Shown here: positions 45,963-59,894 of the stretch, piece by piece
Numbering within the stretch: the stretch's first letter is position 1
Layout of the letters: every line of letters starts with the position of its first letter
NCBI RefSeq assembly: GCF_014839805.1
Contig: NC_051129.1
Coordinates: 13,830,920 to 13,894,919, forward strand
Direction: 5' to 3'
Origin: Manduca sexta
Taxonomy: Eukaryota; Arthropoda; Insecta; Lepidoptera; Sphingidae
Length of the DNA stretch: 64,000 nucleotides
Notes under the pieces: model-generated
Told to the model about the DNA's origin: nothing
The model's database searches: none
The model's input: only the letters and a program-made list of their open reading frames with translations
Made by a program: the position numbers and the translations under genes

Positions 45963-48900
45963 GTACGTAGAAAACTGGCTACATTCTAACCTCAAAGATT
46001 TTTGCTGTGTATCGTTGTTTCTATTAAAGTTTTGACGCTAATAATTGATTCTACAAAGGGATATGTTTATTAGGTTCATTATTAATGAGTACCTTGAAAG
46101 ATAAATATAATTTTATTATAAAAATCTTATTGTGTTTTAGAAAGTGCAACATAACCTATAAAAATGTGTTTTGGTCATACTTTGAGCCTGTAATTACATA
46201 TATCCATCACTTTTAAGTGAAATTATGATAGAATAGGTACCCTAGTTACATGTATGTATTAGTTACCTAGTAAACTGCAACCAAAACAGAATATCTTATT
46301 CTTTAAAACATAACTAATATATATTTTTATATTCATCAATTACAATAAACATCTTAATATTATACTACTTTTTTCTAAATATAATCCCTTACATTTATTT
46401 TCTGTACATTCATATTTTTTAATTATTTCTTATATGTTGAGACATTACCCCACAATACCGCTTCCGCAGTTTGCCTGTTGGAATGTAACAAACTTAAGGC
46501 CTGTGTTTTTGCATAAAGTCTTATGTTCAAGTATTAATATCATCTGTTTATATTTTTAGCCTCCATTTTTTAATTTGTAAAGAAGGATAAACTCATCTTG
46601 CTTTGTCTTTATTCATTTTTTAAATTCTTCACAGACTTCTCAATATACGAATATAGTTTGCCCCTGGCGATAACTGCAGTGTCTCTCAAAAAAATATATA
46701 CAAACATAATATAATTGAGTAACACTAAAACACAGTTCAGTTATTATGTATTTTGAATAAAATATGGTTTTATAATGAATATATACGAAACTAAACATTT
46801 ATTCGGCGGCAATAACAATCTTTGTATTTTACTACCTGGGCGGCAATGGAAACATAATTTATATTACATTGCAAACATCCATGGAGTTTTTACTTATTAT
46901 CAGTCGAACCATTTTCTTCTTAACTATCATTCTACAATAAATTCTGCATTTATTTTTGAATATGATTTTTCATCCCATTTTATTGTTGCTTTTATGACTT
47001 TAAATATATATTTTTTTTACGGTACACAGCGGCTAGACTGTCACTAGTAGTGCTGATGTCTATGGGTAACGGTGCCCCAAAAAATTATGTGGGCATTAGC
47101 TGGTCTGCATTTTGAGCATTCAAAAACTTTCTAAAATGGCTAGTATTCGTTATTTAGAGAGTATGGGTATGGTTCTATTGTTTCTGGGGAGATGATGCTT
47201 AAGATCAGGCTTGCAGTGTCCATGCCTCTACCTTCAGTTGAGAAAAAATGTACCTATATAATTGTTTATCTAGTTATCAGGTGTGCTTGAAAACTCTCAG
47301 GTGTGAATAAAAATATTAATATTCATAACATGGTTATGGAATAATAAGTCAGATCTTCTGACTGAATCTGACCTATAGTGACATAAAAGTTGACACTGAC
47401 TGACAGAGTGTGACCTTTTTATTGCTAATTTATTTATACAGACACTGACTGAGTCGGATCAATATTGATAATGTTATTCAATACACTTGAAAGAATATGA
47501 GTGGGTTTTTTCACCTTAGGTCCTTGTTGGGTATTGAAGTCATTAAATTCATTTAATTTCCTTGACATCTTCCCAACAAATATAGTTCGATTCTAAATAT
47601 AATTACATCATCCATAAATAGATAAAAACTAGTTATTATATTACCACCATTTGGTCGCTACATGAGCATTTTCAATTTTATTCCCACATCTGTTCACATC
47701 CAGTTTAGTTTCAAATTAATTTGGTTTACACTACCATTTTCGGCGGGCACTAAAATTTCGTCCCTACTTTGGGTCCAAACATGATTGGTGCTAACTTAAC
47801 TACTATCTAGAACACGTTTGACAACTATGTTTGTTATGTCTAAGGGAATCGTGTATTGAGATAATTAAATTGCGTGATACTTTAAATACTTTTTTATTTC
47901 TTATATTTCTTATATTGTTCAGTCTAGAATTTAGAGGGTGACCAATTTGTATTTTTGCTAGTGTCAGTTTTTTCGTTTTTTCCCGCTACCACAACCTGAT
48001 ACCATAATATCCAAAAGACTAATAGAGAGTATCCTATAAAACATAGTTCGAATGCAAGTAGGATTTAAGCAATTGTTTATGGAGACAGAAGGTTAGGTTA
48101 TATGTTTTGTCTTTGACAATAAACAATAACAAAGAACTTTAAACAATATGTAATAGTAAGTCTAGATTCGAAATAATGATTTGCAGTTTATTCCACACCT
48201 ATTTATAGGTATGTACAAAGTTACAAGCTATAAATAAAATTCTATACTTAAAACGTCTAAGATGAATCCGAATTTGCTGCCAAAAGAGCGATTGCTTTGT
48301 GTTTCAAATAACGTTTTGTATAAACTTGCATAAATACAATATTTCTTTTTTATTACCTTGACAAATTGACTATGCCGATCTTCGATAAGAAATAGTACTG
48401 CAATATCGCATTATTTTAATTGTAAGATTAGAAAATAATTTGAGTATGTACATACTTCAAAGCTTTTCCGCTATAGGTCAGTCATCAGACAAGGTTGGGA
48501 TGCTCTCACCAACATATCCAAATGTATTTCTGAACAGAGAAATTATCGTCGCTATCGAATCAAAATATAGAATTTTGGTTTTTATTAAAAAATAATGCAA
48601 ACGGTCATGTTTACAAATTTTCATGTAGTAGTTACTATTGTTTTTAAAGATATTATGGTTCAATACTAAGTAAGATTATGCCCTTTCTGAAAAAAAAACT
48701 TTTTTCATTTTTTGTGTTCCCTGAAACAGGGTATTTAAACATACATTTTGATATGACAGCGACGTTATATCGCTGAATCGATCTCGAAAACATAATCTGG
48801 AACTAATTTAAGAATTCTGTTACAACACTAAATTTCTTATTTACTAGAGATGATTTCACCAAGAAGACGTTACGATGAATCGATCGCGATGACCCATTAC

Positions 48901-49990
48901 CCACGAACACGCACACAATAAAATCATTATAAGGGATGTTATTAATAATCCTCCACAGTTTATAGTCGATAACTGACCAATCCAACGCGTAGGAGATAAT
49001 AAATCGTTATGGCATGTCTAATAGCTTAAACGGCCCAATTGGCTTGTAAAAAAACGGACACGAGTCGTGATTGATTTCGTGCGATTCTATCGAGGTTATA
49101 TGTGGTGTCCATGACTGGTCTTACAAAGATACAGTCCATCTAAATTGCCTTCGCACAGGTGATATCATCTGTTGGCTAGACGTATCTTGACATACAAAAA
49201 ACGGTTAATTTACAATGTTATTTCACAAGCTTTTGATTAAAGTTCCGATTCAAAAGGTTTTACTGATTATAACGTTCTCATTACACGTAGTAACAACGAA
49301 ATACGGAATAAAGAAATATGTTACAAAGGAACCAAATAAACGTAACAAAATGTTACAAAAGTATTTTTTATCCAAACATTCCGAACGATATTGGGGGGTC
49401 AACGGTCTTTTTCATCTACAAGAAAGTACGAAATAAAAACATACGAATTAATTTAACATCCTACGCTCAAAGCGAACTGGCGATTCGGTAAAAAACGGAC
49501 AAAAACTGGATGAACGACTGCCTCTAGTATAGATCATCATCGATCACTATTTTAGTCTGCATATCGGTTAGAATAAATCAGAAGATGTGTATTGTATGTT
49601 TGTACGTAATGATTTATACATCCGAAAGAATATTTTTGAAAACGGAAATGAAATACGCAATTGTTCCAATCCCAGTTCCCACGTAATATGTTTTTTTCTC
49701 GTTTTTCGTCGAAATATAATTATATATAGTTGAAGTATCATAGTTAAGATGGTTCGGAACCAGTATCAGATATTTTGTATTATACATATATAACATATAT
49801 TATATCCTTTCTAATGTTTAAACTTGGAAACGTTCCTATGATCAGATGTATGGATTTTTGCTAGAAGTTTTCGCCTAAACCCCTGTACGGATTTAATTAT
49901 AATTTGACACATAAGTATACCATGTCCTGGATTAACTTAAAGGCTACTTAATGACCGGGTAAAGTGCACAATTTTGTTTCTATACGGAGA
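45963..49990 (+). other. Start of the presumed TRIT1 intron 1, no gene recognised
   Basis: This is AT-rich DNA after the TRIT1 exon donor. Open frames such as 46775-47047 (+) and 48478-48663 (-) are low-complexity and match no family known to me. I looked for the expected second exon (VYKG and the ILVGGTNYY region) and did not find it. No clear interspersed repeat was recognised until about 49990. Confidence 0.5.
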
Positions 49991-49994
49991 CGGT

Positions 49995-50346
49995 TATGTG
50001 ACTTCACTGCACCTGAGGTAAGCAGGCTTCAGATAGAGTATCCACTGACGAGAGATGATTATCCCTCTACAACCGACACAATTATGCCGGCCTGTTTAAA
50101 ATCCGTTATACTCAGGTTGACCCACGAACGTGACATTTACTTGAGTTACCAGAGCGGATTTTACACCATGTGTAAAGTCAGCAACAAAAATGACTGAACA
50201 AATTCAAAACATCGAAACGTTTTTACAAATAAAATAAAAATACTTTTTTTTTTAATCTAAAATAAAGTGAACTCGTTGAAGTTTATTTTAGTAAAGTAAA
50301 AACGACTCCAGTGGTCCCTATCCAGGCGGATACAACTGTGCTACCA
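49995..50346 (+). mobile_element. Family E element split by a MITE-like insertion
   Basis: The left part carries TGACGAGAGATGATTATCCC and CACAATTATGCCGGCCTGTT. The right part resumes at AGTGGTCCCTATCCAGGCGG near 50313. In other copies these parts meet at GTGTACAGTGGTCGC. The intervening 50170-50318 begins TAAAGTCAGCAACAAAAA, like the MITE at 20066. Confidence 0.7.
50170..50318. mobile_element. MITE-like insertion, AGTCAGCAACAAAAA end
   Basis: The left end matches TACAGTCAGCAACAAAAA of the 20066-20253 element at nearly every base. The right end (GACTCCAGTGG) is worn. It sits at the TA of GTGTACAGTGG, as a TA-targeting element would. Confidence 0.55.
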
Positions 50347-50349
50347 CCA

Positions 50350-53300
50350 GCATTATTTATTCTAAAGTAGGTCTTTCACACCGGTGGAGCCGCTAACAGA
50401 CACCGGATACAACAAAATTATTGGTGTTCATTTTTTCGCTTGCTTAAAGATCAGAAGATTCCAGGTTCGAATCTTGGCAATGTGACCATTATGTAATTAT
50501 TGATTCTCGGTACATTTTTTAGAGTATAATCATTAATCAACTCGCCCAAATTTTAGTGCTTCAAGATATCTTAGTTCTAATCTTATACGTCAATCGTCTA
50601 GGTCTTAATTCTGTCCATTTAAGTGCCGGCGAGCTGCATTACGCCGCAGTTATCGTCGATTAAAAAATAAACCATTCCATTCTAAAAATTAAGCACTAAT
50701 GCTTTTCCGGTTATAATCACGCAAGCTAATGTCGCGGTCGTAAGAAAGTCCGCTCACGGCGCCGACATACGCGATGTGGTAACCACGGCTCGGACTCCTT
50801 ATGTGGTAATTACTGGAGTGACCACTCGCCACGCCCCGCTACCATGTTCAAATGAAAAGAATTACGATGGTCAGATGATGAATTTGAATTGTTCAGCGAT
50901 GGATTTTGTAGAAGGTTGTGATGTGGGATTGTTTTGGGATATGTTTTATGAAAGGTTATGTCGTCGGTTTAAACCATTTATTTCTCCACACACACATAAA
51001 TACAACAAAAAAAAGTATAAAAGAAAAAAAAACACACACACAGTTAACAATACCAGGCACACATTGAAATGTAATTGACTTGAGCGACATTTTTTGGTGA
51101 TACTAAGTTTCATACATAATTAAAATCAGCACTTTTTTTTTTTTAAAGTTAAAATTTTTCCAAAAAAAAATGTTGCTTACGTCAATTTGCCTTTCAACCG
51201 TCGATGTGTATATAATTTAAAAAGTTTAAAGTTGTTGCTTTATCGAATAAACAGTTAACAAAGTTAGTTTTGTTTGATATTAATTTCCTATAAGCTTTTA
51301 GTTTCCTTGAGAATCAAATTATTTCTAGTTCCTAGTAAGAGGCAACAACTCTTATTGGAACTTCTCATATAAGTGCGCAACCAGCATCTATAATATTTGT
51401 ACACGTCGTGGAATTTGGCTTCCGACCAACGAATGCCGTTTCACCATTCACTTATAAATTGGAAATAAAAATCACTATATGCCATAATAAGCCTTATTTC
51501 AATGACAGACACGGCTAAATGGTCAATTCAAAGTTCCTACAAATAGACATACATCAAGAGCGAGGTGACACTACAAGCTATCAAATTCAAATAAAATCAT
51601 AAAAAGCGCCTTACTTTATACATTATTCAAGTACATAAATCTGGGTAAACGTTTGTTCTAGAGATAATCTCTGAGACGGACATTAAATCTAAATTCGCAC
51701 GGTAAAAAAACACGATAAATCTAGATTAGTATGTTCTCATGGTAGTAAAGATGCATTAATTGGGGTATGTGTATGGGTATGCAGGTTCCCAGTACCAATA
51801 TCATGTTCGAGTTTGTCTACACAAGTTATATAACCAGACGTCGTGAGATGCCGAACAACCTTCGGACGGGTCGCTGCCGTCACAGTATACACCAAACTCG
51901 GAGATCTACGCGCTCGTAAATATTCAAAACTTGGTTCTGAATAATGTAGAGCAACGAGTTAATTGTTTCTAGGGATCGAAAAGTAGTGATTGGGCGCTAT
52001 TTTTCGTCGTCTTTGATGGAAGATCGTTAGATATAGAAAAATTAAGAAAATTGCGCAGAAAACTGGAAAATTTCAGAAAATTTAACGACTTTTAATTTCG
52101 CGTTTTTGACCAATATTGATGAAATTTTTAATGTGATTTAGATCCTGGATGGTTAAGATTCACAATTGGAGCTGATAGGTGGCGCTGTAGTCGGATTCTA
52201 GGATTTTATCTCCTCTTTAGAACATAGCTCTATCAGGACCGCTAATACATAATATTTTACGTAAAATCTTTAGAGCTAGTTCGATGAAAATTCTTTAATA
52301 TGTACGTAGAACTTTATCCAGCGTATAGAGTTTGTTTCATCAAAATCGACCGTCAAGTTACGAAGGTATTCAAGTTTAACGCTCGTACCTGCATAATAAG
52401 AAACTTCGTCATTCGAACGGAGCTGCGGGTAAAAGCTAGTGAATGAATAATGCCAGCCGACATAGCCAATGCACGTAAATTTCGTCTTGTTCAATTCTGT
52501 TAGTCTAAAGGTCAAATATAACGACAGCTTCTAATTTATGTACATTACGTTCATTAAATTAATTCAGAATTAATCGTGTCTGATCTGTTTTATTTATATT
52601 TGATTAACAATCGACATCTGCCTGGAAAATTACTGAACGCTATTTAAAATATAAAATGCTGATTCGTATTTTAATTATATGGACTTATTGATGGGTTCCT
52701 AAAATCTCTGGATGATCAACACAGGGGATTGAGTCATGTATCAAGATCGCGATAGTTACATGCAATCTTGGTTGCGTATGATAATTGGAGGCGACACTGG
52801 TGACACGGCTGCTATTTATATTGCTTACGATGTAAAACAAAAGACTCGGACTTATAGGAAAATGGGAACCCGTATTGGAATTTTAGATCTCTATAACATA
52901 TATGGGTTAGCTGCATTCTTATATAAGAGCATAAGTACAGCTGCGTTTCTATAAAAAATAAGAAAAATAAATTTTACGTCGAACTAGTAATTTCGCAAGG
53001 ACTTTTCTGTCGTCAATAAATCAACAACCCGTGGAGAAGCTGTAAAAAACACCACAGCAACACGATTTTATAAATGTCAACATAATTTTAATATTAATAT
53101 AAAAGATGTTAAAGATATTCATTTAAGTATTATGAATCAAATTAGTATTGATATCGATGAACGATCAGGTTATCTGTCCATCACGTATTTGCGTTTGATG
53201 TTATTTATTATGTCGCATGTCTGTGTTTGGACAGATCTGAGGACAATACTCTTCGTGACATTATGGTTAAAACTTCACGAGTGTCTGACACAAATTTACG

Positions 53301-56040
53301 TCTAGGCCCCAAACTGTTCCATTAGCGTCCCGACGTTAGTTTTGTATAACGCGATAAACTATTTTTTGTGCACAACGATAATTTTATGTTAAATTTTGAT
53401 GCTCGTGTGTGAAGATGATAATTTTTTGGATAAATGTAGTAAATTAATTACAGTGTTGATATTTCCTTTTTGAAAGCTATTGCAGCGACTCATTTGTGTT
53501 TGTTACCTTATTGTTCATAGTAGTGTTTAATGTTTTATTAGTGATAAGAATATTATTACTGAACCACTCATAATTGTTAGCATAAAACAGCAAATTTGTT
53601 CATATGATCAGCTGAATGGATTTCAATGCAGGATTACTAATGCATGAAACTAAATTCCATTGAACATAATGATACTATAAAGTATTCGAGACATATGACG
53701 AGAAGGCGTAAATAAAGCAAATAAAATTCTGCCCTGGTGAACTCTCAGAATACCACGTTAAACATAATCCAGATAATGATGATTTCTATGTTTACATCGT
53801 TTCCTAAAAGTTGTAAATTTATGTTTTTTTTTATCATCATTCCCAAATATTGTGCCTGCGTAACACACGTAATTATTTTTAATTAGGGTCCAGTTAAGCC
53901 GTGGATTAGGTCCCGCGTTTTGTTTGTTTTCTCCCGCGGTACCAACGTATCCGTTTAATCCCATCTGACTGATGTGTTGCGAAATTAAGGTCATGAAGTT
54001 TGATATTAACTGGTATTATTATGTTGCCGTTTATCCGATTTAGATCGGCCGAGTTAAATAACAGATTGTTTATATACTGAGTCAGTGGTTAAGGTAATCT
54101 AGATAGTTCAGAATCTGGTATATGTTGGTATTTTGTGTGTTGCTAAAGTTATCTATTTGCCGGTTTTCGTATATCACTCCTATTTCGTCTTCTCACTTTG
54201 GTCTTCCATATATTACGTCATTCGATGGTATCATGAGTATCATTGCAATTTAGACGTCAAACTAGCAGCATTCCATTTTTAGAATTTCACGTTAATGATA
54301 ATCTGTTGATGTAACATCTTAACAGTCGCAGTAGAAACTAAATTATTAAACAAACAGATTGCAAGTGGCACACCAGGTGCATTTACGTGGAAATCTGTGA
54401 ATTTAGGTGGCATGAGTTGTTTAATGGGCAGAATGGTGTTAACGGGAGCGTTAATAGACTACAAACAATAACTGTTTACATGAAGATGAATGCATTAGTC
54501 ATTGTAATAGCTCCAACTTCAATGAGTCAAGTGAGCGTCATAGAAAGTGTGTTGGATATATTTTTAGGTCTAGTTTTATGATTAGAATTTATGACTAGGA
54601 TGTTTCTTCTCATTGGTCTAATGATATTGTAAAATTTCTAAGATTCAGTGCAGTATCATATTCAATCTCTGTTATTGTATTCGGTTTAACGTCAATAATG
54701 CATTTAAGTATGTTAGTTAAACGTTATTTCTCATGTAAGTGAATGTAATTCTTTTTGAAAAACAAATGTATGAAACCATAAATTAATGAAACCTGAATTT
54801 CTGATTGCAAAATATTAATTTGTGAGTTTTTCGATTTATGTCCCATCTTGCTAGCCACGATAGTTCTTAGACAAATACTTCGCCTAATAAGAACCTGTTA
54901 TTAAGAAGAGTGTTCAGCTCTAATAAGTCAAAGAAAAGTGTTTCTAATTCAACCATAGTATAAAACTTGGATGAGATAATGGGGGTAATATCCATCATAC
55001 TCGCAGTCTATACGTACCCATATCTAAGGCCCTTACATTACACAGGAATCGCGTCCCAATTATTCCCAAACTCAAAACGGTAACATCTGCGCCGTTCACA
55101 TATACTATGATAAATTCGGCAAGTGTGCGCGGGCGCTTTGGTGTTTGCATTCCGCCTCGGGTTCGATGTCTTGGCCAAGGCCAGCGGCGCGTTCCCGTCA
55201 CCCCGCGGCGCCTCCGTCCACTGACCAGTGCCGCTTGTGTCCTTCCTAGTTCCTTCTTGTTTATTCTCGAATGTCCTGTTCCAAGGACAGTGTGCTTATT
55301 GTTTTGTTATCGTACTGTTTAAAAGGATCTAGGGCCTATGAGTGTTTGGCACATATATTAAAATCGATAATTAAAAAATGGTTTATAATGGCGCTTATAG
55401 TAGTGACACGTTTTGCTTAATTATTTCACAAAATACAATTTCCTAAAAACCTAGTACATAATGTGTGCATATTTAATTGCAAATATATGCATTTAATTGT
55501 CCCGGTTTGATGCCGTTTTGCGCAGTCCGGTTATATCGCGATTTGAATTTCAAGTTTTCTTATTTGGACAAGCTATCAATACAAACTATGTAAGTGCAAT
55601 GTACGGGAATTTTCTTACATTACGTAAGCACTACTTTATAATCAAAGCGATATGATATGCTATCAGTTTTTATGTGTTTCGCAGTTATACGACCATATTT
55701 AATTCAAGCACCGCATATTTAGGGGCCCCAATTAAATCACCAGTAACTTAGTGCCCAGTAATACGAAATATTTTCGCTTATCTTTGCTTAATTTCGCTCG
55801 CTCTACTTGCGTTATGGTTCCAGTGCACTAATAGGGTTGAAAGGAGACTTTAGAAACCGTTTAAAGAATGCCTACACGAAGGGAATGTTTCTGATTTATA
55901 AATCACACTGCTTATTAAAATATATTTTAATAATTTATATACCCAGCAGTGTCGTTTTTCTCGATGCGGGGATTGCATTCGCCAGCGAATTAGATGCTGT
56001 GAAATATTTGTTAAATTGTTTTTTTTTCTCTACTCGCAAC
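50350..56040. other. Presumed TRIT1 intron, no gene recognised
   Basis: AT-rich with scattered short open frames (50776-51078, 52736-52954, 53758-53994 and others) that match no family I know. A tRNA-like T-arm (CCAGGTTCGAATCTTGG) at 50472-50488 is probably a SINE head remnant. CA-rich simple sequence lies at 50990-51045. A possible repeat end with AAAAGCTAGT is at 52432-52441. A GC-rich patch at 55105-55240 is of unknown nature. Confidence 0.45.
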
Positions 56041-56044
56041 ACCT

Positions 56045-56133
56045 GATGATAAGCGGAGAAGGGTCCAGATAAAGAGTCGACTGAAGAGATAATTATCCCT
56101 CGTCAGTCAACACAATTATGCCGGCCTGTTTGC
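56045..56133 (+). mobile_element. Family E fragment
   Basis: GTCGACTGAAGAGATAATTATC and CACAATTATGCCGGCCTGTT match the central part of family E; both ends are missing. Confidence 0.65.
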
Positions 56134-56740
56134 AACATATGTACACAAAAAAAACCGAAATAACAATTTATTAATTATACTGTAAATATTAGAGTTGATC
56201 AATTTTAGTATAACAAAAACTGGTGGTATCTTCCAAAGAACCTTACCCAATATTGAGGATGTCCACACAAACCGATTATTTGTAAAGTAAATACAAACAG
56301 TATTAAGTTTATTCGACGGGCATGTAAACAGACCTAATGCCAAGGTCGACCTTCGGAAGTACCGCGGAACTTCTTGTGTTCAAACTATAAATAAATGCGC
56401 ACTTAAATCGTTTGCTGGTGAGAATTTGAAAGGGTGGACACGTGTATTTCAAATTGTTTGATATACATTTAATTTGTTCAATACAGGAATTTATTTGAGA
56501 GGAAAAGACACTAATGTTTCCGATGGTAGGTGATCATAGTTGCCAGTAAACGTCCAGATTACCAAAGGAATTGTAGATACGTTGCCACTGAGTAGACATA
56601 AGTTCTTCTATTAAAGGTCTTTAAATAATGTACGCTAGAAAATGCTGAAGCGAAAACTAGTTCCACAACGATTGACCAATTTTCCATTGAGTTTTATTTT
56701 TATAATTTTATATGACGAGACGAGCTAATCACAGCCAATC

Positions 56741-56967
56741 TGCTGGTGGTAGGGTGTATTTTATATCCGTCCGGATAGCGACCACCGTATACAAGGTGTT
56801 AAAACCCGCCATAGTGGCCTACGTAAGTATTGCGTTTCTGGATCAGCCTGTGTATATCTTGTTCCAACAGGCCAACGTAATCCGACTGTCGAGGGGTAAT
56901 CATCTCTCGTCAGTCGACATTCTATTGGACTCCACTCCAGTGGGGTCACTTTGCCGTGTCTTATGAA
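56741..56967 (-). mobile_element. Family E element, near full length, minus orientation
   Basis: On the plus strand it runs TTTTATATCCGTCCGGATAG, TTAAAACCCGCCATAGTGGCC, then GTTCCAACAGGCC, GTAATCATCTCTCGTCAGTC and GGGGTCACTTTGCCGTG. This is the complement of 13223-13458, end to end. Open frames here are not genes. Confidence 0.78.
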
Positions 56968-57111
56968 AAAACATCTGCTTCAATAGTATAGTGCACGCTA
57001 CATAGAACTTCGAGACTAATCCTGCAGTGCTAAATTGCTCTGGTCTTTCTAAGACATTGTATTTTAACTTTCTTCGCAGACTGAGTCTACCATGCCAGAA
57101 TTGAGATGTAC

Positions 57112-57430
57112 ACACACATACTCATGCCATTTATCTTCGTAGGGTAGGCAGAGTCGCAATTGGTGTGCCCACATTTTTCCGTGGGTATTCTGTCCCAAGT
57201 GATAGCCTATCACCATATCGAGTGCGAATTTCAAACCAGGCTAATACTCCGTTCTTTTTTCTCTCAGAATTTAACTCGTTCTCACTCCTTCCACCGGGGG
57301 GGTGAGTGGAACGGTAATATAAGGTGCTCTCGGGGGTAAGTATAGCATCATCCCAATCGACCAGCAAGGTCCTCAACGCCCCATTGATTCGCCTTCTACG
57401 ACAGGCAGGTGATACCGTGGCGGAATACTG
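57112..57430 (-). mobile_element. Worn family F SINE joined to the unclassified repeat seen at 23455
   Basis: 57112-57245 carries the family F tail and body (TAGGGTAGGCAGAGTCGCAA, GCCTATCACCATATCG), without a recognisable head. From about 57290, GGGTGAGTGGAACGG and GTATAGCATCATCC repeat the unclassified element at 23455-23720. It continues with an open stretch around ATTCGCCTTCTACGACAGGC. The minus-strand open frame 57131-57376 crosses the join and is not supported. Confidence 0.55.
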
Positions 57431-57434
57431 GAGA

Positions 57435-58530
57435 TGTTTTTAATCCACAAGGAACAGAGATGTAACCTTTCATATTTGACAGTACTATCCAGTACAGCAC
57501 ATTGATAGCTATAGTTTACGGCTTATCATCCAAACTGCCCGAGTTGAAAACCCTTTTACCCAGTAGTGGGGGACGTTTGTTAGTTATGTAAAACAGTTGT
57601 CGTAGGCGTAAGTGTCGTTTAAACCACGGGCTACCGGACAAATGGTCAGGATGTTGACCTTGGAAAATCCTCTAGACATTTTCCTCAACGGTTACTGCAT
57701 AGTTAAAATAGTTGAGCGGATTATTTAACATAATTTTGACCTTTAGCGACATATCGTCTTGTTGGCTAAGTAGCGGAATCCGGTTTTGTACCGTGAGTTT
57801 CTGGATTTTATCCCCAGATTGGGCAATACGATTTTCTGTGTTGATATTTGCAAAAACACCTTAGTTTCTGGTTTGCTCATTATCACATACAAGAATGTGG
57901 GGTGTACTAGTTGCGCCTCTGCCGAACCCTTCGTCTATAGAGGCGTGTGTAAACGTTCGTATGTAGTATGTAGTACGAGTAGTAAAATAAATTCCATCAG
58001 GCGCAAACCGGTTCACCCTTCTATAAATCGCAATCCGCCACAGACCACCCAAAGTACGTTTTTGTATGGCAAAGGCCGACGAACGAGAAAATACGTGTGA
58101 TGGTAAATACTCCTTGTTCATTAATGGACCGGGAAGTGTGCCTACGATTTTGAATAATGTATCACCCTTGAATTATATGCTGTCTACGGTTGAGCACGGC
58201 CTCCTTTACTTATAACAGGGTTCAGGCCTTGTTCCAAAATGCTGGTGTAGTGGATCGGTTTAGAAGACAGGAATTCTTGTGTTTTCAGACCAGCTCTCCG
58301 TGATTGGTTCCCTCAGAGGGTATCGATGTGAAGCAGTCACATCTAAGCCAATTTTTTTATACAACGTGCATGCATAATATTGCTCCGACTCTAAATTAAG
58401 GCATAAGAGTTGGAAGAAAAGGAGGATGGTATGTGATAAATTTTCATGAATAATCACAATTTGATTGAAATGCGAAATGGTCTTTATTTAGGGAACAGAA
58501 ATTGGATACAGGTGCTATATTTTTTATGTA
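57435..58530. other. No gene recognised
   Basis: Contains the open frames 57786-58100 (+) and 57861-58121 (-), which overlap on opposite strands and lack family features. A CCCAGTAGTGGGG word at 57560 resembles SINE tails. Nothing else can be supported. Confidence 0.4.
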
Positions 58531-58533
58531 TAC

Positions 58534-58778
58534 GTGCTCAGCTAAGTGACCCCAATGCATCTAATGACAAGTTAAGTGAGGTCCAAGAGAATATAAAATG
58601 ACGAGAGATGATTAACTTTCGGCAATCGACACAATTATGCCGGCCTGTTGGAACCGGATTTGCACAGGCTCATCCCAGAATGCGACACACTTACGTAGGC
58701 CATTATGGCGTGTTTTAACACCTTGTGTACAGTGGTCGCTATCTGGGCGGATATAAAATATATATTATCACCAGCAAA
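58534..58778 (+). mobile_element. Family E element, near full length
   Basis: GCTAAGTGACCCCAATGCATC, TGACGAGAGATGATTAACTT, ACACAATTATGCCGGCCTG, ACACTTACGTAGGCCATTATG and GGGCGGATATAAAATATAT appear in order. It retains the tail that several other copies have lost. Confidence 0.78.
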
Positions 58779-59423
58779 TAAAATATCTTGATCATCCAGG
58801 AATTTCACATATACCACGCGATTTTACACTCCACAAAGAGTTCTTGAATCAAACCTTGATCGCGCCAGTCCATGTATTATGCTGTAGACTTTAGAAAAAA
58901 CTGGTTATATCATTTTCTCAGTTACCACATACCACACCGATATGGGCATAATAATCATCGACATTATTTTTAAGGAAAAAGTGTATAATATTAATATTTT
59001 AATCAAGTTTTTGCACGTTCGTAATAGTAACTACATTTAATTTTACAACCGTTATTTATGGTATATGTTCCTTACGTAAACGTCCTCCTTTCGTTCGTTA
59101 GGTACTAATTTTGGTTAATTTTATGGTAGCAGGCTTTCAATTTTGCCAATCTACAGCGGAGAAAGGTGATGGAAGGTTATCTGACGTAAGAAGAACATCT
59201 AAGCTGGCATATATTGTAGGTAATGTATTTTATTTACATTCATTCGATACTCGTTCATATTTGTTCCGAAGCAATTTTTTTTATTAACTGATTTCACAAA
59301 AGATGTGCTAATTTCGACCAGTATGTATATGTGTCCGCGATTTTCAACAACTGATTCGATTTGGATGCGGTTTTCGTTCTTTAAATGTATATCAGGTATT
59401 TTAAACCAAACAAACACCCATCA

Positions 59424-59665
59424 TGTATTTACCCGCGAAGGGATATTGTAGAGGCGCAACCAAGGCACCCACTTTTCGCCAAGTGTGTTCCGTCCCATGA
59501 TGTGATAGAGCGCAAGCCTATCGCCATATCGGGCACTTATTCCAGACTCCGAACTGATACTGAGCAGACGAACTCAAATATAACTCTTGCCTGACCCGGA
59601 AGTCGAACCCAGGATCTCAGAGCGCTGCCGTACTGCGCTTGCAATATAACAACGCCACCGAGGCA
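59424..59665 (-). mobile_element. tRNA-derived SINE, family F, near complete
   Basis: The left tail (CGCGAAGGGATATTGTAGAGG), body (GTTCCGTCCCATGATGTGATAG, CGCCATATCGGGCA) and tRNA-like head at the right (complement of GAGATCCTGGGTTCGACTTCC and of TGGCGTTGTTATATTGC) match 21785-22018. The B-box core GGTTCGA is kept. Confidence 0.82.
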
Positions 59666-59894
59666 GTCGTATTTAGGTATTTTAAACGATTGAATATAAC
59701 ATTTTTATCCAAATTCACATTGTTCTGTATTCGACCCGCATCTACATGTGGCCGCGATTTTTCTCATCATCATAATTTGAACTAATGACGCATAACATTT
59801 CCAAAAACTAATCTGAACCACAAACTCGAAAAAGATGCTAACGTTTTCCTGCAACAGTAAGGCACCTTCCGAACAGGTTTTACGATTATGCAAA

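Noticed and set aside
46775..47047. 90-codon open frame downstream of the TRIT1 exon, tested as a possible second exon
   Set aside because: It lacks the VYKG continuation and any MiaA-family motif.
50448..50492. T-arm-like CCAGGTTCGAATCTTGG suggesting a tRNA gene
   Set aside because: No D-arm, anticodon arm or acceptor pairing could be built; more likely a SINE head remnant.
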